The notes below the pieces were generated by a model. The model made no database searches. It was not told where the DNA came from and worked only from the letters and a program-made list of their open reading frames with translations. A program made the translations under genes and the position numbers. DNA of 64,000 bases from Lepas anatifera. Taxonomy: Eukaryota > Arthropoda > Thecostraca > Lepadidae. The DNA is taken from assembly GCA_034440635.1 (NCBI GenBank), contig JAOTON010002099.1:62001-126000 (forward strand), read 5' to 3'. This document shows, piece by piece, positions 22,301 to 33,249 of the stretch (position 1 is its first letter; every line of letters begins with the position of its first letter).

Positions 22301-25300
22301 CCCCTGGTTGACCGGCCTACCTTCGAGTCGCAGGCCGGAGTCGCAGGCCGGAGGCGCGGCCTCACCGAAGACCTCAGCCAGCTCAAACAGCTGTTTGAGT
22401 ATCACCGGCCGAGGAGCGGCCGGTCATGTCCTGCGCCGTCATCTACTACCGGCTGGTGGCCAAAGGGACCGGTTCAGGTACTTGCTGCCGCAGGTCGCCT
22501 ACTACTTCAACACCGGCCCCCTGGAGCAACATGTGGGTGTCACTGGGGTATGACCCGAGGAGTGACCCGGCCGCCAAGAGGTACCAGATAACCGACTACC
22601 GCACATGCAGCGCAGTGCAGAAGAAAAATATGGCGTTGAAGCGGGCGCTGAGTGTGGTGCCTTACCGCTCGGTCAGCGCCTCCAAGTTTCTGCCGTCATG
22701 TCATGTCAGCCATGTCATATTTAGTGTAAAAACATGTCCAGCCACCCTCGGGTGAAACTCGGAGTAATTCATACATATATTACGTGCTACGGAATTGGAA
22801 TACTACGTTATCACAGAAATTGGAAGCGGCAGTGTGTATGCAACCTGTACATTAATTTCAATTCTACTCCCTTGATTCCAATTGTCACATGATGTAGGAA
22901 TTCTGCGTTATGATGGCTTCAATTTACCGCTATTGATGTGTATGATGTCTTATACTTGATCGGGCTTAATTTGCTGAAAACCTCACTACCCATGTGATTA
23001 TTGTTGTATATTAATTTCGATACTACGCCCTTGATTCACACTATCACATGATTTAGAAACTCTACGTTATGATGGCTCCAATTCACCGCTCCTGACTTGC
23101 ACGCTGTGGTATACTTGATCTGGCTCAAAGTGCAGAAAATCTCGCTTCCAGTGTGACTTGTTATTTCCGTGCTTTCTCACTATTTACCGTATTTGTTGTA
23201 CTATGTCGTATTGCCTCGCTGCAATGGGTTGAACAGTGATGAGAGGCCAAATACACGCCTCTCATCCTACCAGCGATTGGCTCATCCCCGGGCCATTGCG
23301 CTGCTTGCTTCCTTCCCGCCACCTATATGTCACCAAGATCCACCGTGATTCCGGCTGGCTGCAGTCGCTGGGCGCGCTGGCGTCGCGCTGCTAGGGGCGC
23401 TAGCATCGTGATGGATGCGTTCGGGACCGATCGTGCCGTCCGTCTCAGCCGTGTCCCGTTGCGCCGGCTGCCAGGTCGTCGGCTGGTGCTAGCGATCACC
23501 TCTGCACTAAACTCTCGCGCCCTCCGTCCGCCGCCGTGCCCGGGTAGCGCTCTTACGTAAAAATATGCGCGCCGATCGTTGGCCTTAAATTGGTCAATCG
23601 GGATCCGGGCTCCCCTCCGTCGTTCTCGCTCCGTCCGACGCCGTGGCCGGGTGACTCTCCCGCCCGTGATTCGTTGCGCGGCCGCAGCGCTTCCGTCGCG
23701 GGGGTCTCGGGGGGGGATGGAGTTCATGAGCTGCACCGCTACCGTTCTCTCCCTCATGTGTGGGACGACTCCTGGGATAACTTCATCGCCTCCTCTCTGT
23801 CCCTTCATCAAGTACTCTCACGCTATTACCGTTATGCAGAGTACCCATGTCTGTCATTATGTGATGCTGCTGAATAAACGTGTCATGGTTGCAAATAATG
23901 GAACGGTCATACCTAACTACCTGTTTAATTGCATGGTGGCCGTTTCCTACAAATTAAACCACATGGAAAAACCAAACACAAACATTAACGATGCTCCATC
24001 TGCAACATAAGATTATGGTTATTTAGGAATACTGGCAAAACAACATTTGTGGCTGATAGACTCTCAAGTTTCCATGGCATAAGCGTCGGAAAAGGGGGGC
24101 CAGGGGGGGGGCCTGGCTCCCCACTTTTCATAAACAATTTCCTGATCTCAGCCAAAATGGGAGAAAATGGGATATTTTTATAACCAGCCTGTGCGGATGG
24201 CAACAGAAGCCCAAATTGAAATTAGAAGTTTTTGGTTCTGACTTCGATAGTTTTTTGTCAGCATCAGGTTATAGTTTGGCTGGCCCCCTTCCTTTTTGCA
24301 GGTGACGATGCTTATGTTCCATGGACAAAATATGATTGGAATGGGACCGCAGACCAGGGTGATGATGGTGTCATTAATTCCTTTAAGTGCTATTTCACCA
24401 GCACTTTAGCTCAGATCTCACTATAGTACTGGGGAAATAGCCTCAGAAATTGCCTAAGATATAGCCTAGGAAAATGATGGGAGTGGATTGGCAGTCCAAT
24501 ACAGATCAAAAATTTGACCATGGAGCCTAAGTCATAGATGGCACAGAAAAAGGTGGAATATCTTAAAGGTTTCACACAGGTTGCCTGATGGATCAGAACT
24601 ATGGGCTAGTGTTGCATATGGACTTGAAAATAATAGGTACTCATAACCTAACAATACCTGGCCTTCACATTTTACCCTTAAAGGGAGATACGCGAAAAAA
24701 ATGTATTGGCTAGATCAAAAGGTCACAAAAATTGTTTCAGAAGTCTTATTATCATTTTTGCGAATTCGGCCTGCAAATGCCTTAAAATCAGGGTTGGCAC
24801 TGCCCACTACCCACTGCCCGGGTTTTTTTGTTTTTTTGTGGGTTTTTTTAGTAGATAAAACCCACCTGCGTTTTTTCATAAATCATTTTCTAGATGCCCC
24901 TGAGTAAAAATATTGTCTTTTTGCAATTCACATCACTCTTAAAGCTACTAAGCCTTGGTATGTGTAGAATATGCCAAAGTTTATCAGAATTAGTACCATA
25001 TGCCACCTCATACAACCCACTGGAAAACTGCATTAAAAGTGCATTTGGAAATCCTTGTCGTCTTACCAGGAAAATCATTCCCAAGAATCCACATGTCGTA
25101 TAAACTGCATATTGTGCAACACAAATTTCTATCATTTTTTGCAACAGGTAAAAGTCACTGGATAAGACCAATACTGTATCTGAATATGACGTTAGCTTTT
25201 GTCTGTATGATGAAGTTTTTTCCAGAATTCAATCTATATATTATATATATCTTAATCAATTTATAAACATCTCTGCAGGTTCAAAATATGCCAAAGTAAC

Positions 25301-28300
25301 AATGTAGTCTCAGATTGTGACCCTGAATGACTTTGACCTGAGACACAGAATTTGTTTCACTGTCCAGCTCATGGAGCTCTAAGGCTTATCGTGGTGGAGT
25401 CACGTGCTGTACTCCAGGCGCGCAGCCAAGGTGGGGCGACCGCCTCTCCCCTTGGCTGAACTTAAACACTGTAAAGAGCTTCCCGCACGGCCTCCTGTTG
25501 TTTTCTGATTTAAGTTCCCCAAGTTGATTATAAGAAGGCACACACCATCACAATGTCTGTCTCGGAGACTCTCAATAGCAAGTATCAGGGGCCCAAGCGT
25601 TGGTCTGGCAGTACCCACCAAAATTTTGAATTAGGGGCCCCCATATTCGGCTGTCGGGACACCAGAGTTTATCTCTGGGCCCCCAGACTTGGTCTCTAAA
25701 GCAGCCATAAAAGTTTTCCCGGGATTTCCAGAGTTGGCCAGGAGGACCCTCAAGAGCTTGTCACGGGGGGGGGTGCGCCCAGAGCTGGTCTCTGAGGACC
25801 ATCAGAGTTGGTCTCGGTGGGCCCAAGAGTCTGACTTGGGGATCCGAAAAGTTTTCTCGGGGAGCCCAAGGTTGCTCTCGGATGGCCTTTAAGAATTCGT
25901 CTCAGTGGCCTCAGAGTTGGTCTCCAAGGCCTTCGAGGGTTTGTCGCGTCGGCCTATGGAGTTGGTCTCGAACCTGGCTGAAAGTTGGTTTCGGGGGTCC
26001 CTAGATTCGGTCCTTAGGGTCCCCAGAGCTGGTTTCGGGAGACCCCAAGAATTATTCTTGGGGCCCCCAGTGTTGGTCTCGAGGACCTTGAAGAGTTTGT
26101 CTTGGTTCGTGGGGCCCCCAGAGCTGGTCTCGGGGATCCCTAGACTCGTTCTCGGGCGACTCAAAAGTTTTTTTTTCTGGCGGGAGGGGAGGTTTTGTCT
26201 CGAGGCGCCGGCCAATTTTTATCAGACTGCCCAAAGAATTCGTGTTGGGGACACCTCAGAGTTGGTCCCCGGGTCACAAAATAATAAAAAGGATACCACG
26301 CTTTATTCAGCTAGATAGGCAAAGAAACAAGCAAGGGAGGTAAAAACAGCCAATAAAAGTCACGTGAACCACGCAGATTCACTCCACAATCACATCAGCC
26401 ACCGTTGAACTTCTTTTTATTTTCATTAGCGATCTTTGCACTTGGGGCCCCGTACAGTGCCCCCGAGCCTATATCCAAGCCCCCTTCCCCTTGAGCAAAT
26501 AATGGATACACCCCTGCTATGCTCTGAGAATTGTGATCTAGCCCTTATTGATGTACCAGACTAATCTTTTCAGCGCTAGCATTTGTCCCTGAGGAATTTG
26601 AGCTGATTTAGAAAAAAAGTGAAAGTAAATTCCTGTGCGGCGCAGTGGTGCGGTGCTTGTCGCACTTGCTTTCTACTGGGTCGCCCGGGTTTATATCCGG
26701 TGGATTTCTTGAGTGAGGAGAACACGGCTCCTTAGAGAAAACAGTAATAAGAGTCGACAACGCCATATAACCATAGCAGTGGATGAGTTGATAGCCCCAA
26801 ATATTGATATTCTGGTCAAAAGTCGGATCACTTTTCTTATCCATGGGTGCCCATAAAACTATGATGGTACACCTCATATCAATGTAAATGATGTACCCCC
26901 GGCTAAATCTATCAAATTCTCTAAAAAAACCGGTCCCAATTTTCCTAAGAAGTGACTTGAAAGTTTAAAACTATTAAATAAAAAGTTGATTTAAAAAAGC
27001 TACAGCCAAAATTAATATTAAAACAAAAATATAGGACTTTTAAAAAATCACAATTGACCAATCAGCGAAGTTTGACTGCGTGGGAAGATTGTAGCTAGGA
27101 AAGTAATGGAACGGGGACCCGTGCAGCCTCCAAGGACACACATCTGGGGGCAGGGAACAGAGTCCAGTGATTCTTCACGACCCCAAAACAGCTCAGAGCT
27201 GCCCGTAGACAATTCCAGTCGTGGTGTCCAGGCTAAACTGGGTACTGAGAGGGATCATGCTGGATCAGCTGTTCAAAATTCCCAGCCCAACAGCAACACA
27301 CCCGAAGTAGAACGACAAAATCCGCCAGCTTCAGAGGCTACATACCCACTGCCTATGGAGGTACCCAACTCTGTGGCGATGGAGGGCGCTTCTGCCTCTA
27401 GAAATTTACCTTCCTCTGCTGAGGTATCCGTGCCCAGTCATCCTCACCAACATTCAAATTGACTACACCCAACAGGTGATCACAAGTTAAACATCATGTA
27501 CACCAACACAGATCAGTTTCTGAATAAACGTGATGAGTTGTGTGTAGCTATTGCTGGTAGCGAGCCACACATAATTCTTCTCACTGAGATCATTCCCAAG
27601 TCGCAAACTCTTCCTATTTCGCTCGCTCTTATATCAGTTTCAGGATACGTATCCTTCATTAATTTTGATCCCTCACAGTCTCGCTTAGGTGCCTCAGGTA
27701 CACGGGGAGTGTGCATTTTTGTCAGAGAGCATTTGGCTAGTTCCGAATTTAAAGTGGAGGGTTTTTCTCATGTCGAACATGTCTGGGTGACACTAAGGTT
27801 AAAGAATGGTGACAGTGTTATGATTGGTTGTGTCTATCGGAGTCCATCGGTGTCTGCACCACAGTCCCTTGACTCTCTCTGTGGCCTGTTTAGATCTGTA
27901 TGCTCAGGTAACCATACACACCTCTTGATCGCTGGGGACTTTAACCTGCCCCAAATTGATTGGAATTTTTGTATGTCAACTGCCCCACATTCCCATATCT
28001 CTCATAACTTCATTCAACTTTTGCAAGACAGCTTTCTCTTTCAACATGTCCAGCACCCCACTAGATACAGGGTTGGTGAATCTCCGAATCTACTAGATCT
28101 CGTGATCAGCAACGAACCACATTCAGTCATAAATATGGATTACTTGCCAGGGCTTGGCAAAAGCGACCATTTGATGCTGCGCTTCAGTCTATGGTGCTAC
28201 ACTCCATTGCCAGTGGTCAAATCAAGTAAACCAAATTTCCTGTGAGCTGATTTTGAGAGTCTCAGGCTCATGTTATCGTCCACTGACTGGCACAGTATTC

Positions 28301-31090
28301 AAACCTTGCCTATCGATGAAGCTTTCTCCTACTTTACTCATGCTATAGAGACTGCCGCTTTCACGTGCATCCCCAATCGTACAGCGGGAAGGCAACAGAA
28401 AAACATTTATGTAACACGTGAGGTTCTCAAGCTGAGGAAAAGGAAACAATCTGCCTGGAATATATACCGACACACACAGGATGAGATGCAGCGCATGCTG
28501 AACCACGCTCGTTATGCCATGCTTAACAATCGACTTCGTGCCCTAACAAGGAGACTGCTGCTAGAGCACGAAAATAAGATAATAGGCAGTATTAAGCAGT
28601 CAATCAAACCATTTTGGAGACATGTCAACTCTCGAGTGAAGGCTAGGTCCCGAGTCAGCGATTTGAAGGACGAAAACGGAGTCGTTCAGTGCAGTGCTCC
28701 CGTGAAAGCAACTTTGTTAAACAAGTTTTTTGCTTCTGTTTTCACCAGAGGACACTGCAGCTGTTCCAGATTTCGCAAATCGCTGTGTAGGCGAACATCT
28801 GGTGGACTTTGTCATCACTCCCGAACACATTCACCAGAAACTCTGTTGTCTCAAAACCACCAGCAACCAAGGTCCTGACAACTTACATCCTCGAGTCCTG
28901 TACGAGGCTGCTGATGTCCTTGCTGCACCACTGTCAACTCTGTATAGGAGAACCCTTGATGAAGGACTGCTTCCGCACACTTGGAAAAGAGGGTCGGTGG
29001 TGCCGATTTTTAAGAAAGGTGACCGCCAGAGCGCTAGCAATTACCGGCCCATTAGCATAACTTGTATCCCCTGTAGAGTACTGGAGGGTCTCATCCGTGA
29101 CCAGGTGATGCAGCATCTGTTACGGAATCACCTGCTTTCTGCTGCTCAACATGGCTTTCGCCCCCGCCGCTCATGCGACTCCCAACTTTTAGAGGCTGTT
29201 GACGATTGGAGTAGGAGTATCGAGGCAGGGCAGCCAGTTGATGCAGTATATTTAGATTTTCAGAAAGCCTTTGACTCTGTGCCTCATGAAAGACTGCTCT
29301 GCAAACTGCAAGGTTATGGCATCTCAGGGAAAATACTTGCCTGGATAAGGAACTTCTTGAGAGATAGAGAGCAGCGAGTAGTGGTGGATGGATGTGAATC
29401 AAATTGGGTTCCTGTGGTGAGCGGTGTACCTCAGGGATCCGTGCTGGGGCCCCTACTGTTTGTGGTGTATGTGAAAGATCTGCCTGATGTGTTCCATACA
29501 ACTCCAAAGGTGTTCGCGGACGATACAAAGGTGTACGCTCCACTTAGCTCGACCAGTTCTTCACTGATTCTTCAGGCAGACCTGGATCGTGCTGTCGCAT
29601 GGTCTGACACCTGGCAGTTGTCTTTTAACAAGGGAAAGTGCACTGTACTCCATCCGGAACAACCAATGAGCAGCACACATACACAATGAGAGATAGTCTG
29701 CTCGCCCATTCTGCCCAGGCAAGAGACCTAGGAGTCATTATCGACGTAGACATGAAGTTTCGTGCTCAGGCGGCATCTGCAGTGGCAAAGAGTTCCCAAA
29801 TCCTAGCATTGATTTGTAGATCATTTCGTGCAATCAACCTGGTGTCGCTTCCGATTCTCTTCAAAACTCTTGTGAGACCACATCTTGAATATGGGAACTT
29901 GCTCTGGGGGCCCTTCAACTGAGAAGACCAGAAAAAGGTCGAGAGAGTGCAACGGCGTGCCACCAGAATGATCCCTGAAATACGACATAAGCCGCACAGT
30001 GAGAGGCTGCAAGATCTTCGACTTCCCTCTCTATACTACAGAAGGCGACAGGGGACATGATCCGTGTATTCCAGATATTTCATGGCAACATCGATCTCGA
30101 CCCTAAACGCTTCTTCCAGCGTGACGCTAACTCTCGGACGAGGGGACACGAATACAAACTGGTTAAACCTCGTGCAGGGTCTCGTATCCATCGCAATGCA
30201 TTCGGCATTAGGGTTGTTAACGACTGGAATGGTCTCCCCAGTCATGTTGTCACTGCACCTACTGTCAACACATTCAAGACCAGGCTTGACAAACACTGGG
30301 AGGACTATTGGTATACTATACCTGACACGGATTAGGTAGTGAAACCACACTTACACGAGCTCACTAAGACCGGACACCTACAGGCCTAGAGCCTCATTAA
30401 GTCCGTATCCTTCAAGTTCAAGTTCAAGTTAATCAGAACATACAGCCACCTCATAGGGGGGTCACATAACCTTTCTGATGCAAAAGTTTCGTCATTCTGG
30501 GGCTGAAGCAGAAAACGACTCAAGACCCGACGTGCGAAACGGCTGAAGAATTGAGTAATTATATTTTTAGTTTCTAGGGAAAACTAATTCATTTCGTATT
30601 TTCAAAAGGCTTTGTAAAATTATTTCAAATACAAATACAGGAGAACAAACACTTCTATTACATAAAAGCATTACTTTTCAACTTTGAATAGTTTTCGAAA
30701 AGTAAGTGATGGGTGAAGGTTTCAGCATTTTATTGGAATTTTTAACCTATTTTGATAATAAGTGAGTGGCCACTCAAAATTTTTTCTGAAGATGCAAAAA
30801 TAATTGACAGCTTCGTAATCAGGATTTTTCAAATAGCAAGAAACCACAATAATTTTTTCACGTATCTCCCTTTAACCCTACACCTACTACCCAAGCATGA
30901 TATGTAGCTGACTATTACAAGCCCATATCAATATGGTAGCATGTGTGTATCCAGCCAAGAGATTGCCGGCAAGTAGACCTTGATGAAAAAGACAACTAAC
31001 CTGTTTGAGAGACCCAACAACATCGACAAAAGTAATGCAGACGGGGGCACTGATGAGGAAGCCACGTAGAATTCCGCTGAGACGTTGCAT
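18986..31090 (-). CDS. IMMP2L: Mitochondrial inner membrane protease subunit 2, 2 exons
   Basis: Exon 1 is 31001-31090 (30 codons, donor CTCAAACAG before GTTAGT). Exon 2 is 18986-19399 (acceptor GGCGCTCAG before GTGACG). Phase 0 joins them into 167 residues; the family is about 170-175. The enzyme is an S26-type signal peptidase with a Ser/Lys dyad. It works with IMMP1L on the outer face of the mitochondrial inner membrane to trim targeting peptides. Visible features: an N-terminal hydrophobic anchor (GFLISAPVCITFVDVVG), the catalytic box GCSMQPTLNP with Ser35, Lys82 in HLIKRVVGLEGD, GHCWVEGD and SNLLGPVAVG. The joined segment DVVGSLKQVTGCSM has exactly the family spacing, which is why I prefer this acceptor to the earlier ATAAG site. 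The 11.6-kb intron is full of mobile elements. The gene appears intact. Confidence 0.92.
19509..20297 (+). mobile_element. GGGAGATACGCG inverted-repeat element, complete copy
   Basis: About 790 bp with terminal inverted repeats GGGAGATACGCGAA at the left and TTCGCGTATCTCCC at the right. No coding capacity. Internal landmarks are 'ctcaaagtcaac', 'caattaaccaatca', 'ggtcacgtgac' and 'caagacccg'. The same landmarks recur at 24,680, in two halves at 26,865/30,431, and around 55,094 and 57,450. The target duplication is unclear (TA or similar). Confidence 0.7.
20298..20500. other. IMMP2L intron, nothing recognised
   Basis: Short AT-rich stretch between two repeats. Confidence 0.5.
20505..21400. 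repeat. Degenerate about 30-bp minisatellite
   Basis: Irregular units alternate phrases such as 'gccctgtgctgagatgggtgcccc' and 'gaattgatggccctgaactgag'. Roughly 25-35 bp separate successive 'ccctg'/'gccct' anchors. The same style of filler, with different sequence, occurs at 4.1-5.4, 25.5-26.3 and 41.4-44.2 kb, where it lies inside mobile elements. No termini were identified here. Confidence 0.5.
21401..22080. other. No gene seen
   Basis: IMMP2L intron DNA with some residual 'ccct' phrases of the preceding array. Confidence 0.4.
22350..22700 (+). pseudogene. GTF3C5-like (TFIIIC subunit) gene fragment with frameshifts
   Basis: Three successive frames show parts of one conserved region of the TFIIIC subunit GTF3C5. 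EDLSQLKQLFE comes first, then DRFRYLLPQVAYYFNTGP (about 22,470-22,522), then WSNMWVSLGYDPRSDPAAKR and YQITDYRTCSAVQ. In the family these form one block (LRKLFE..RP.W....LLP.VAYYF.TGPW..LWVR.GYDPR). One shift falls in a run of five C at about 22,521-22,526. It sits antisense in an IMMP2L intron with GC-rich surroundings. It could be a decayed duplicate, or an exon of a working gene misread by base errors. No introns or poly(A) are visible to prove retroposition. Confidence 0.6.
22852..23172. repeat. Two diverged tandem copies of about 160 bp
   Basis: The phrase TTAATTTC.A..CTAC.CCCTTGATT begins at 22,852 and again at 23,012. Each is followed by 'tcacatgat', 'tacgttatgatggct' or 'gcgttatgatggct', then 'atacttgat'. 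Confidence 0.75.
23173..24010. other. GC-rich stretch, unrecognised
   Basis: Positions 23,320-23,780 are strikingly GC-rich, with open frames on both strands (the longest is 162 codons on minus). Composition rich in Arg, Pro and Ala and no known motif suggest non-coding or decayed sequence. Confidence 0.35.
24011..24320. repeat. Diverged inverted repeat with GGGGGG core
   Basis: The left half holds 'tccatggcataagcgtcggaaaaggggggcc'. The right half holds its rough complement 'ggccccc...aggtgacgatgcttatgttccatgg'. The right half resembles 31,650-31,790, the outer part of the THAP palindrome, so this is an older member of that element. Confidence 0.5.
24680..24800 (+). mobile_element. GGGAGATACGCG element, left-end fragment
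   Basis: Matches the first 110 bp of the complete copy at 19,509 (GGGAGATACGCGAAAAAA, 'ggctagatcaaaaggt', 'gcctgcaaatgcctt') and then breaks off. Confidence 0.75.
24801..25406. other. No gene seen
   Basis: IMMP2L intron; short frames only. Confidence 0.5.
25415..26516. mobile_element. hAT-like non-autonomous element with minisatellite interior
   Basis: Starts CAGGCGCGCAGCCAAGG and ends GGATACACCCCTG, imperfect inverted termini of the CAGGGGCGCAGCC type. It is flanked by CTGTACTC (25,407-25,414) and CTATGCTC (26,517-26,524), an 8-bp duplication with two changes. The interior (about 25,580-26,280) is a degenerate 30-bp array on 'ccagagttggtctcggggacc'. It resembles the 40,570-44,264 element in design but not in array sequence. 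Confidence 0.65.
26637..26706 (+). repeat. Possible tRNA-derived SINE head
   Basis: Box-A-like GCGGCGCAGTGG is followed about 45 bp later by a degraded box-B-like GGGTTTATATCC. Confidence 0.35.
26865..27065 (+). mobile_element. GGGAGATACGCG element, left part (split by LINE)
   Basis: Aligns with 19,650-19,850 of the complete copy ('acacctcatatc', 'atataggactt', 'caattgaccaatca') and stops where the LINE begins. The other part resumes at 30,431. Confidence 0.75.
27106..27462 (+). pseudogene. LINE ORF1 C-terminal remnant
   Basis: 118 codons rich in Ser, Pro, Asn and Gln with no folded domain. Its position just before ORF2 matches the low-complexity end of ORF1 in the LINE at 45,046. The RNA-binding and PHD parts are missing through 5' truncation. 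Confidence 0.6.
27496..30335 (+). pseudogene. LINE ORF2 (endonuclease plus reverse transcriptase), disrupted
   Basis: The endonuclease (27,496-28,200) keeps YTNTDQFLNKRDE, ILLTEIIPK, GCVYRSPS, IAGDFNLPQIDW and GKSDHLMLRF. An in-frame TGA at 28,243 then interrupts. RT follows, with VYLDFQKAFDSVPH (about 29,248-29,290), GVPQGSVLGP (about 29,425) and FADDTKVY (about 29,515). Frame changes occur near 28,748 and 29,660, and a stop at 29,920. The C-terminal segment with RRATRMIPE and GIRVVNDWNGLP runs to 30,335. Catalytic residues are still visible, but no single intact product is possible. Confidence 0.92.
30431..30875 (+). mobile_element. GGGAGATACGCG element, right part
   Basis: Continues the copy cut by the LINE. 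It matches 19,870-20,297 ('gggtcac', 'tcaagacccg', 'gttttcgaaaagtaagtgatggg') and closes with TTTCACGTATCTCCCT. Confidence 0.8.
31001..31090 (-). CDS. IMMP2L: IMMP2L exon 1
   Basis: 30 codons from the first in-frame ATG; an upstream in-frame TAA lies about 50 bases before it. It encodes MQRLSGILRGFLISAPVCIT then FVDVVGSLKQ, the membrane anchor that also serves as the targeting region. The donor CAG before GTTAGT fits consensus, and the phase matches exon 2. Confidence 0.85.
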
Positions 31091-31291
31091 CGATGTAATT
31101 TTCCAGGAAACTCCTTGAAAGTTTCCGATGAATTACTTTCTCCCGCCGCCCTTGCCCTCAGCCCCGAAATACCACTCACTTATACATACAACATCTAGCC
31201 TTTCGCACCTCTCAAAAAAGCCCATTTTGCATCTCGCAACTCTACAAAAGAGACACCTGGATCGGAGACTCGCCGCCTCTGACCCAAGGCC

Positions 31292-31440
31292 TTTAAAGGG
31301 ACATCGTCGCAAAAATTTTTATTGTGGTTTCTTAATATTTGAAAAATCCTGATTCTGGTACTATCAATCATTTCTTTATCTTCAGCTAAATTTTTGGAGG
31401 CCACTCAACAATTATTCAAATTTACTAACAATATCAATAA
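31292..31440 (+). repeat. TTTAAAGGGACA-terminus element fragment
   Basis: Begins TTTAAAGGGACATCGTCGCA, then 'ttttattgtggtttcttaatatttgaaaaatcc'. It shares its terminus with the inverted element at 57,180 and its interior with the right end of the GGGAGATACGCG family. Confidence 0.55.
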
Positions 31441-31879
31441 TAGACTGTAACCTGCTCTTCACCTCTATTGACCCCGGTCACGCTCACCAGCGGCGCTAGT
31501 GTGCCCTCCAAGATGGCCGCGAAAGAGGGACTCCAAAAGGTAAACAACGTCAGTGGGCCCCGGGAATAGCATGGTAAGCGGTGAATTATACGTGTTTTAT
31601 GTTTGGTATGTGGCAGCGGCTTATAAACAGCCACTGCGGAAGGCAGAGAAGAATGCAAATTCGAAAAGTTTTTGGTCCCAAGGAGCAAAGCTTGTAGTCA
31701 GCATTAGGTTGAAGTTTGCTGCCCCCCCCACTTCTTTGCCGGTGGCGACGCTTGTGTTTGGAAACGCATTTTCCATCGTACATTCAAACTGGAATTTCAG
31801 ACGGCTTAAAACAAATAAAGGCGTATATCTACCGAATTATTTCAAGATGTCAGTTTTCCGGGCTAAAAAGGAATGCAGC

Positions 31880-32133
31880 CACAGGCGGATCCAGGGGGAC
31901 GGCAAAGTGGGCACATGCCCCATAGGCAGATCCAGGGGGCAAAGGGGTATGTGCCCACCACCATCGACCCTCGGCGCCCCCTGAAATGGCCACGCCCCCT
32001 GAAATTTCCCTTCCCACCACCATCCCCCTCCCAGGATACGAAAGTCGGCTCCCACCGATAGGGTTTCCCGGTTAAGAATGGTGCGCCGCCCCCGGGAAGG
32101 TGCCCCTGATCGGCAATCCTGGATCCGCCTATG
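31880..32133 (-). mobile_element. GGCGGATCC-family element, copy 3 (left palindrome arm)
   Basis: Mirror of the copy at 33,982-34,257, ending CTGGATCCGCCTATG at 32,133. It includes an extra outer terminus (CACAGGCGGATCCAGG) beyond a second internal one near 31,920. Confidence 0.75.
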
Positions 32134-32224
32134 ATGACGGCCCAAGGATTAAGGCTTACTCCTGCTAGAAGCAGGCTCAAGGGAGTGGAAGGAGGCATAA
32201 GCGGAACTGGAGATTGCCTCACAG

Positions 32225-32570
32225 CCAGTCTGCAAAGTATGGCAGCAGGCCAGACAAGTCGCACCAGCCATCTAAAGTTCTCGCACCACCAGGCTCCAAA
32301 AATTCGCACCAATATGCCACATACCAGGGGAAAAATGCACCCATTTCTACCCCTACAATGCAATGCTACCTCAATCATTAGTCAGTTAAGGACTTTTTTA
32401 TAAGGCACCTCCTGTGTCTTAATGGCCATTCAGCCATTATTTGTTTAGTTTAAGTGTCACTAACCTCGAAAATTCGCACCAGGTTGATAAAGTTCGCACC
32501 ACTCGGTCCTGTCTCCAAGGGAACACGCACGGACGAGATCTCGTCGAAAATGCCATACTTTGCACACTGG
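32225..32570 (-). mobile_element. CCAGTGTGC element (B family), left palindrome arm
   Basis: Terminal inverted repeats CCAGTCTGCAAAGTATGGC and GCCATACTTTGCACACTGG. Perfect 8-bp target duplication CCTCACAG at 32,217-32,224 and 32,571-32,578. No open frame. Confidence 0.88.
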
Positions 32571-32579
32571 CCTCACAGC

Positions 32580-32866
32580 CGCTTACCAGGTGGATGTGAA
32601 TGGAAGTCAGATGGCTGAAAATGTCTGCAACAGACAGCAGCATTTGAGCCCATCTTCTTCCCAATTATCAGATTCGACTTCCACTGCTTGGACAGCACCT
32701 TATCATGAGGAAACTTGTGAAAGCTGAGACTTGGACACTTTCTTCGGAAGGATACACACTGAGGAACGCAGCAGTTCTGATTGGATGCAATGGTTATCCG
32801 TCTGACTTTCATTTTCTTTGAACTTTCCAAGATTATAACAAACAAGAAAATAACGCCAGTCTTCAA
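32580..32866 (-). CDS. THAP-domain exon, left arm
   Basis: Encodes a THAP zinc-binding domain: MKVRRITIASNQNCCVPQC, SLSFHKFPHDKVLSKQW, then GSNAAVCCRHFQPSDF. The C..C, W and C-H ligand pattern is present. The frame reaches HPPG at a donor-like CACCTG before GTAAGC, so this reads as a first coding exon with no later exon found. THAP domains bind DNA and occur in P-element-type transposases and in host proteins. It mirrors the right-arm copy and may start at either of two Met codons. Confidence 0.72.
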
Positions 32867-33249
32867 TATTCACGTCCACCCAACATGAACTTCACTTTTT
32901 CAGAGCAACGAGTTCACCACGACTGAAAATAAACGTTCAAAATCTATACCGCGTTCAACAATGCGCCGAATATGAAGCAGCCACGCCAGACGTCAGTCCC
33001 TCTACTGGCGTTTTCAAAAAAATCCGCCAGATGCCAACACTTTCGATGACCGGGGCCAATTGGCCTCGGTCATCGAAAGTGTTGGCACCTGGCGGATTTT
33101 TTTAACGCCAGTAGAGGGACTGACGTCTGGCGCGGCTGCTTCATATCCGGCGCATTGTTGAACGCGATATAGATTTTGAACGTTTATTTTCAGTCGTGGT
33201 GAACTCGTTGCTGTGAAAAAGTGTAGTTCATGTTGGGTGGACGTGAATA

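Larger units (their letters stand above)
27066..30430 (+). mobile_element. CR1/L2-type LINE, 5'-truncated and broken
   Basis: It sits inside a GGGAGATACGCG element and is flanked by AATCAG on both sides (27,060-27,065 and 30,431-30,436). It ends in short TTCAAG repeats, the kind of 3' tail seen in CR1/L2 LINEs rather than poly(A). Content: the tail of ORF1 (27,106-27,462), then ORF2 with endonuclease and reverse transcriptase. It is about as long as the younger LINE at 45,046 minus most of ORF1. Confidence 0.9.

Noticed and set aside
23323..23811. 162-codon Arg-rich minus-strand protein
   Set aside because: GC-rich composition keeps all frames open; no motif, no splice context, no conservation visible.
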